DNA from: Neurospora tetrasperma FGSC 2508
Taxonomy: Eukaryota; Ascomycota; Sordariomycetes; Sordariales; Sordariaceae
Reading direction: 5' to 3'
Assembly (NCBI RefSeq): GCF_000213175.1
Contig: NW_009799102.1
Span: 786,829 to 836,762, forward strand
DNA: 49,934 nt
Part shown: piece by piece, positions 46,201 through 49,934 of the stretch
Numbering within the stretch: the stretch's first letter is position 1
Layout of the letters: each line of letters opens with the position of its first letter
Translations under genes and position numbers: made by a program
The notes under the pieces: model-generated
What the model saw: only the letters and a program-made list of their open reading frames with translations
Told to the model about the DNA's origin: nothing
Database searches by the model: none

Positions 46201-47390
46201 ACAGTTTCCGTGGCAAGCCCTAGTGTCGTCCTACCACAATCTCCCCATTCCATAACCAGAGCGACTTCCCAACGCCCGAGCATCAGCGGCAGCAGCAAAC
46301 CGACGCCAGTATCGCCCTCCGGATCCCACACCATCAGTCCGCGGACCAAGATCGGCACAGCTACTACCTGTGTAGTACAGCAAAAGCCACCACCAACTCT
46401 CGTGCCCATCGTGACCACATCCTCCACGACACCGGGCGCAGCAGCGCCGCTGACCACAACGAGACTCCAATCCCCCCTCTCCCTCTCCTCCGGCCCTTTG
46501 TCGTCTAGCGCATCCACCTCCTCGCACCTCTCGATCAGAACCGACTTCAACACCGACGACGACAATCTAGATTCTGAAGCCGAAGATGACGACGATGATG
46601 ACGACCAAGTCGGATCCGACGAAGACCCCTTTGACTTCTTTGACATTGACGCTGAAGAGCGTCGACTGATGCCCATGTTTTTGAAATCACAAATCGAGGC
46701 CCATGTCGCTGCTTCCGGCGCTGCCACCGGCGGCGGAGCTACCATGGGACATCGGAGCCCCGTGGTGGGGAATAGGGAGTTGGTAGATTTGGAGACGTTG
46801 TTGGGTGCGGGAAGGAAGAACTTCGGGGAGAGGTTCGCTAAGTATGTGTTGTTGTCATTTCCTGAGATTGAACGGTCATTTGCTAACGTGTAACGAAAAA
46901 CAGTGGGCAAGGATTGCAGTTTCCCCTTCCGCCTGACGAAGTCCTTGGTGGTCGTGGCAGCGTGGACAGTGAGAAGAGAATGATCGGCGGCGAGAGACAA
47001 CATGGTAGCATGGGAAAGAAGCAGCAGCAGCAGCAGCAGCACAAGAAAGGAAGCAAGAAGCCCATCACTGGTAGGAACAGTACCGAGACAGGGTCAGTCA
47101 TAGGCCTAGGGGCACTGGCGACAGCGCTGGAGGCGGAAGAAGCTTGGAAACCCAGCAAAGGCTTGAAAGAGAGGAGGAAGAACAACAATCCCGCGCCCTT
47201 CAGGCCCATGACCCCGAACCCAAATATGCCGGACCCAGGTAATGGCGGCGGGAACAACATGTACACTCGCCCGATGTCAAGGAGAACGACCACATCGATG
47301 AATGACCAACGGAAAGGCTCCCTTCATTCTCCGGGAATGCACATGGGGGGAGAGCAGAGCAAGGCTTTGAAGTGGTTGGGACTGGCTTAG
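43299..47390 (+). CDS. Large low-complexity fungal protein of unknown function, 1323 aa
   Basis: Three exons, 43299-45343, 45402-46841 and 46904-47390, with introns of 58 and 62 nt. An ordered-looking N-terminal part (about residues 70-150: DPRKIISTIHNAAKRRHSVAMEFLQ, GTCGAKLMCLDAIGKAYTAGNLEKAAAIFDRL) suggests helices, and a second conserved-looking core crosses the first splice junction (DLILAIGAEDGVKKNFKQGVMAKIEQLGF ... RYLIGNAMQTFTSQ ... SLIIPHVDTYLRGNDNVRFLLIEYPVEHL). The rest is low complexity: a DATHDATRDATR repeat, a His-rich patch (NHTHAYVHSNCQNHGHGHVHAY), Ser/Thr/Pro-rich stretches, an Asp/Glu run before DPFDFFDIDAEERRLMP, and a Gln run. It resembles fungal proteins labelled gastric mucin-like, a name that says nothing about function. 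No signal peptide or membrane segment seen, so probably cytosolic or nuclear. Confidence 0.85.
44470..44517 (+). repeat. 12-bp coding tandem repeat (four units)
   Basis: CAACCCACGATG occurs twice, then CAACACGCGATG and CAACACGAGAAG. It encodes the four-residue THDA/TRDA repeats in the large low-complexity protein and keeps the frame. Confidence 0.85.
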
Positions 47391-48126
47391 CCTTCTTCAC
47401 TCATATCATCACAATGGGACTTGCCTACCAAGGTATTCTTTTTGTGAATTTGAAGATATGGATTACTAGATCGGATCTCGTTTTACTCATGGCCTATGAA
47501 CCAAGGAAAGGAAGAGAGGGAGCAGGAACGGAAGATACCCGGGCAGAGATGGAAGTTGACGGAGACAACGAGTTTTCTTTTGTAGGGAAGGTTTTTTTTC
47601 GTAACTGGTAGTTAAGCGAGGACACTCACCAGGAAATAAAGTTGGTCTCGGAAGAGGTTGAGAGCAACAGGACTGATGGGAAGAGAAGGGCGAGGGATTA
47701 AGCATCATGATCCAAGGGAGGTCGGGCCAGACCAACTACGAGTTTTCGCGAACACTTTAGTTTACTTTGTTTTTAATCGTAGATAATTCACTCTCGGAGA
47801 TTTCGAAATGGGAAATGGGGTTGGTGTCAAGTTCGCCTTCAGATGTTGTTTTTGTGCACGTAAGTTGAAGCGAGGATGAGAAACGGTGGGATTATGGAAA
47901 CGGAAGAAAGATGACCTTGATGTCCATATTTTCAACAACGACCTTCTCGATTTATGGCTGTATTTCCTATTCCTTCACTCCATCTTCATCCTCCATTCCT
48001 TGATCCCCTTCTTCGCACTTCCCTGTCAGTTTGGCTTCTTCATCGCCACCAGACCAAACCAAATCAAATCACCACCCTTCACTCTCTTCCATTTCCATCA
48101 CGCGTGATGTATCGACAACCACGTAC
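47391..48126. other. Intergenic, 3' flank of the large protein gene
   Basis: No supportable gene. Probably 3' UTR followed by a spacer rich in C/T near 47950-48110. Confidence 0.5.
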
Positions 48127-48632
48127 CTACGGCTGCCACGCATCATAAATAAGCTTTGACTCTTGTTGTCTAGGTACCTCTAGGGTACAACTAAACCACC
48201 TAATAGTAACGTACCCTTTTTTGTCCGTCTTCATGTCAGGATCATAGAACGACGACCGCCGGCATCTGTACGAGGTGCAGTCTCTCTTCAAGTACATGGT
48301 GACAGCATGCATTTTGCCGAGGGTCTCGACGATGGTGCGGACTTCTTCTGTTGTGCACCTGCGTTGGTGATGTTGGTTAGACAAGCGAGCACGGATGGCT
48401 TGTAAGATGAAAGGGGAATTCGATGATGGAAGGGCAGGGCAGGGCTGGTCATGAAGATGCTTACATGGTTGATCGTTTTGCTTGGATGGCTTGGGTTATG
48501 TTGATGTTTGGGATGAATGCTGAGGATGTTCAAGATGATCTTCATTTCATGGGAAACATCAGTAGACTTTATACCCTTACCAATCGAGAAGAGGTCCACT
48601 TGGTCGCCATACACCGTCGTCTTTTTCGATTT
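48127..48632 (-). CDS. Exons of an unidentified spliced gene (incomplete model)
   Basis: Three minus-strand exons fit together: 48581-48632, 48465-48519 and 48215-48358. The introns (48520-48580 and 48359-48464) have GTAAGG/GTAAGC donors and CTCAG/CGCAG acceptors, the latter behind a CTAAC branch site. The joined product reads GDQVDLFSIAFIPNINITQA then AKRSTMCTTEEVRTIVETLG and KMHAVTMYLKRDCTSYRCRR, which looks protein-like and holds conserved-looking Cys. The last exon either ends at a GTACGT donor (48214) or runs on to stop at 48127. The 5' end is unclear: frame-compatible sequence continues to about 48760 (LGWYQTHPRRTF, SHENKGGILLDHDH) but with a TAG at 48647-48645, unless an intron ends at 48633. 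I do not recognise the family. It may be a live small gene or a relic. Confidence 0.45.
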
Positions 48633-49187
48633 CTTAGTGATAAACTAAGCGCTGGGCCTTGATGGATGATCATGGTCGAGAAGAATCCCGCCCTTGTTCT
48701 CGTGCGAGGGCAGCTGACTTCGCGTTGTGGTGAAGGTTCTACGGGGATGGGTTTGATACCAGCCTAGACTGGCCGTCTCGTTCTATCGATATGGCCGAGT
48801 GTATTTCTGAGACATTTATCAGGGTTTCACAGTATCTTGGAGTGCTTGACGCATCATCATAAGCAATGAATTGGAAGTGTCACCCTTCAACCCTATCTCT
48901 TCAGCACGTTGCACTTTCCGCTGAAACCTGAAGACATCTACCTAGATTTCTGAAAGTTAACGCCTAGCTTGTTCTATGTTATTCTCATTTTCGTCTCGTC
49001 TATATCAAGATTGTAGCTCCTCGGGTTGTCGATAGTTGATGTTGACGACGACGACGAAACCCAGTGTCCGGCGTCAGTCACGACCATCACCACCACCGAG
49101 GCGATCAATCGACGTGTATCCATCCAGCTGTCGCGCGCGCATGAAGGTTTGTGACATACATAAAGCAAAGTGCAACGCACTTCTAAC
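48633..49187. other. Upstream of the unidentified exons and of the 5S gene
   Basis: Possibly contains 5' exons of the unidentified minus-strand gene (to about 48760). The remainder shows no gene. Confidence 0.4.
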
Positions 49188-49307
49188 ACATACGACCATA
49201 CCCACTGGAAAACTCGGGATCCCGTCCGCTCTCCCATAGATAAGCCAGTGAGGGCCAGACTAGTAGTTGGGTCGGTGACGACCAGCGAATCCCTGGTGTT
49301 GTATGTT
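49188..49307 (+). rRNA. 5S ribosomal RNA
   Basis: A 120-base sequence starting ACATACGACCATACCCAC and ending GGTGTTGTATGTT, with the internal stretches GGATCCCGTCCGCTC, GATAAGCC and TAGTAGTTGGGTCGGTGACG, is the Neurospora-type 5S rRNA. The ends ACATACGACC and GTTGTATGTT pair as helix I. A T-rich stretch (CTCTTTTTTTCC) follows at 49308 and serves as RNA polymerase III terminator. It stands alone among protein genes, which is the usual dispersed arrangement of 5S genes in Sordariaceae. Confidence 0.96.
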
Positions 49308-49323
49308 CTCTTTTTTTCCTTTT
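49308..49323 (+). terminator. RNA polymerase III T-run terminator of the 5S gene
   Basis: CTCTTTTTTTCC follows the 5S 3' end directly; runs of T end Pol III transcripts. Confidence 0.8.
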
Positions 49324-49934
49324 TCTTTTTCTTTTCATCCCCCCCTTTCAGGATGACCAGAACGGGTATCGCCGATCAGTTGTTTCTTTTTCGTTGGTAA
49401 CGACGTTCTTTGCTTTTTTGTTGCAAGAAAGGTGGGTAATTGTCGGGGGGTGATGGAATTGGTGAAATTGCATTTGAGGCGAAGGGGAATGCACGAATCA
49501 GGCATTGTTTGCAGTTTGCTTGAATGTCGTGCATTTAGAGAGGAACACATGGTCGAAGCTTCTGCGCGTTGAACTCGACGCTACGGGAAGAGGAACAATA
49601 TAACTTCCAACAAAAATAAAATAAGGAAGATAGAGGGATCAATGATGAAAGGAGTGAATCACAAGACATAACTCTGAAGTGGAAGAAGCCGAGACGAAGA
49701 ATGAAAATATCACTGCAGCGGGTTGTTCCACTTTAACTTTTCCAGATTTGGGTCGGTTGTCTTGAAACTTGCATACATTTTGCGATCAACATCTCTCATC
49801 ACAAACACAACAACAGCACAATTCTACCACCATACTTCTACTACCGGAGTTTTGTCTTCAGATCAGCTGTCATCTTTTATGTTCAAGCCGAGTTCTTGGA
49901 CCCCTATACTACTTCGAGATCGATCCACACCCCC
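49324..49934. other. Intergenic at right edge
   Basis: No gene supported. The last 150 bp (ACAAACACAACAACAGCACAATTC) look like a fungal 5' leader, so a gene could begin beyond the window on the plus strand. Confidence 0.4.

Noticed and set aside
1-49934. CRISPR array, prophage, bacterial operon or secondary-metabolite cluster
   Set aside because: No spaced direct repeats and no PKS/NRPS or phage genes; the sequence is clearly eukaryotic.

Overview
The window is nuclear DNA of a filamentous ascomycete in the Sordariomycetes, most likely Sordariaceae (Neurospora/Sordaria type). Reasons: genes are split by short 55-130 nt introns with GTAAGT-like donors and CTAAC-type branch sites; there is a dispersed single 5S rRNA gene of the Neurospora kind (49188-49307); HET-domain incompatibility genes are present; a 5S copy and a HET relic show C:G to T:A decay as expected from RIP; and the intergenic DNA is full of TACCTA/TAGGTA motifs. 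It is a draft assembly with one 909-base N gap (30197-31105).

Region 1-13 kb looks accessory. It holds a HET-domain gene (minus, 725-2128) whose frame continues past a single TAG for another 160 codons, a RIP-like 5S rRNA pseudogene (about 2799-2876), a very large secreted protein gene (5015-10950) in which a GH71 alpha-1,3-glucanase module is followed by four cysteine-rich repeats and a complete subtilisin-like S8 protease module, and a decayed second HET gene (11877-12860, minus). The GH71 gene has 10 introns and needs one base restored near 5981 to be open throughout.

Region 14.6-29.4 kb is conserved housekeeping and regulatory content: a SET-domain protein (14641-15775), a conserved probably mitochondrial protein (16295-17466, minus), the Rab GTPase Ypt1 (19065-20138), a small secreted cysteine-rich protein (22515-23330, minus), a low-complexity lysine-rich nuclear-type protein (24573-25721, minus) and an HSF-family transcription factor of the Sfl1/HSF2 type (27380-29388, minus).

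Region 29.4-36.7 kb is gene-poor. It holds the N gap, many short repeats, and a 321-bp element at 34351-34671 with about 25-bp terminal inverted repeats and TA target-site duplications, which I read as a pogo/Tc1-mariner-type MITE.

Region 36.7-47.4 kb has the replication/chromosome-cohesion factor Mcl1/Ctf4/SepB (minus) divergently paired with a second WD40 protein, followed by a 1,323-residue low-complexity protein of unknown function. The last 2.5 kb carry spliced exons of an unidentified gene on the minus strand and the intact 5S rRNA gene. The most promising observations are the mutanase-protease fusion, the TAG-interrupted HET gene (candidate A-to-I edited or RIP-inactivated), the new MITE, and the intact/decayed 5S pair. 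I did not find a clearly new multi-gene system.
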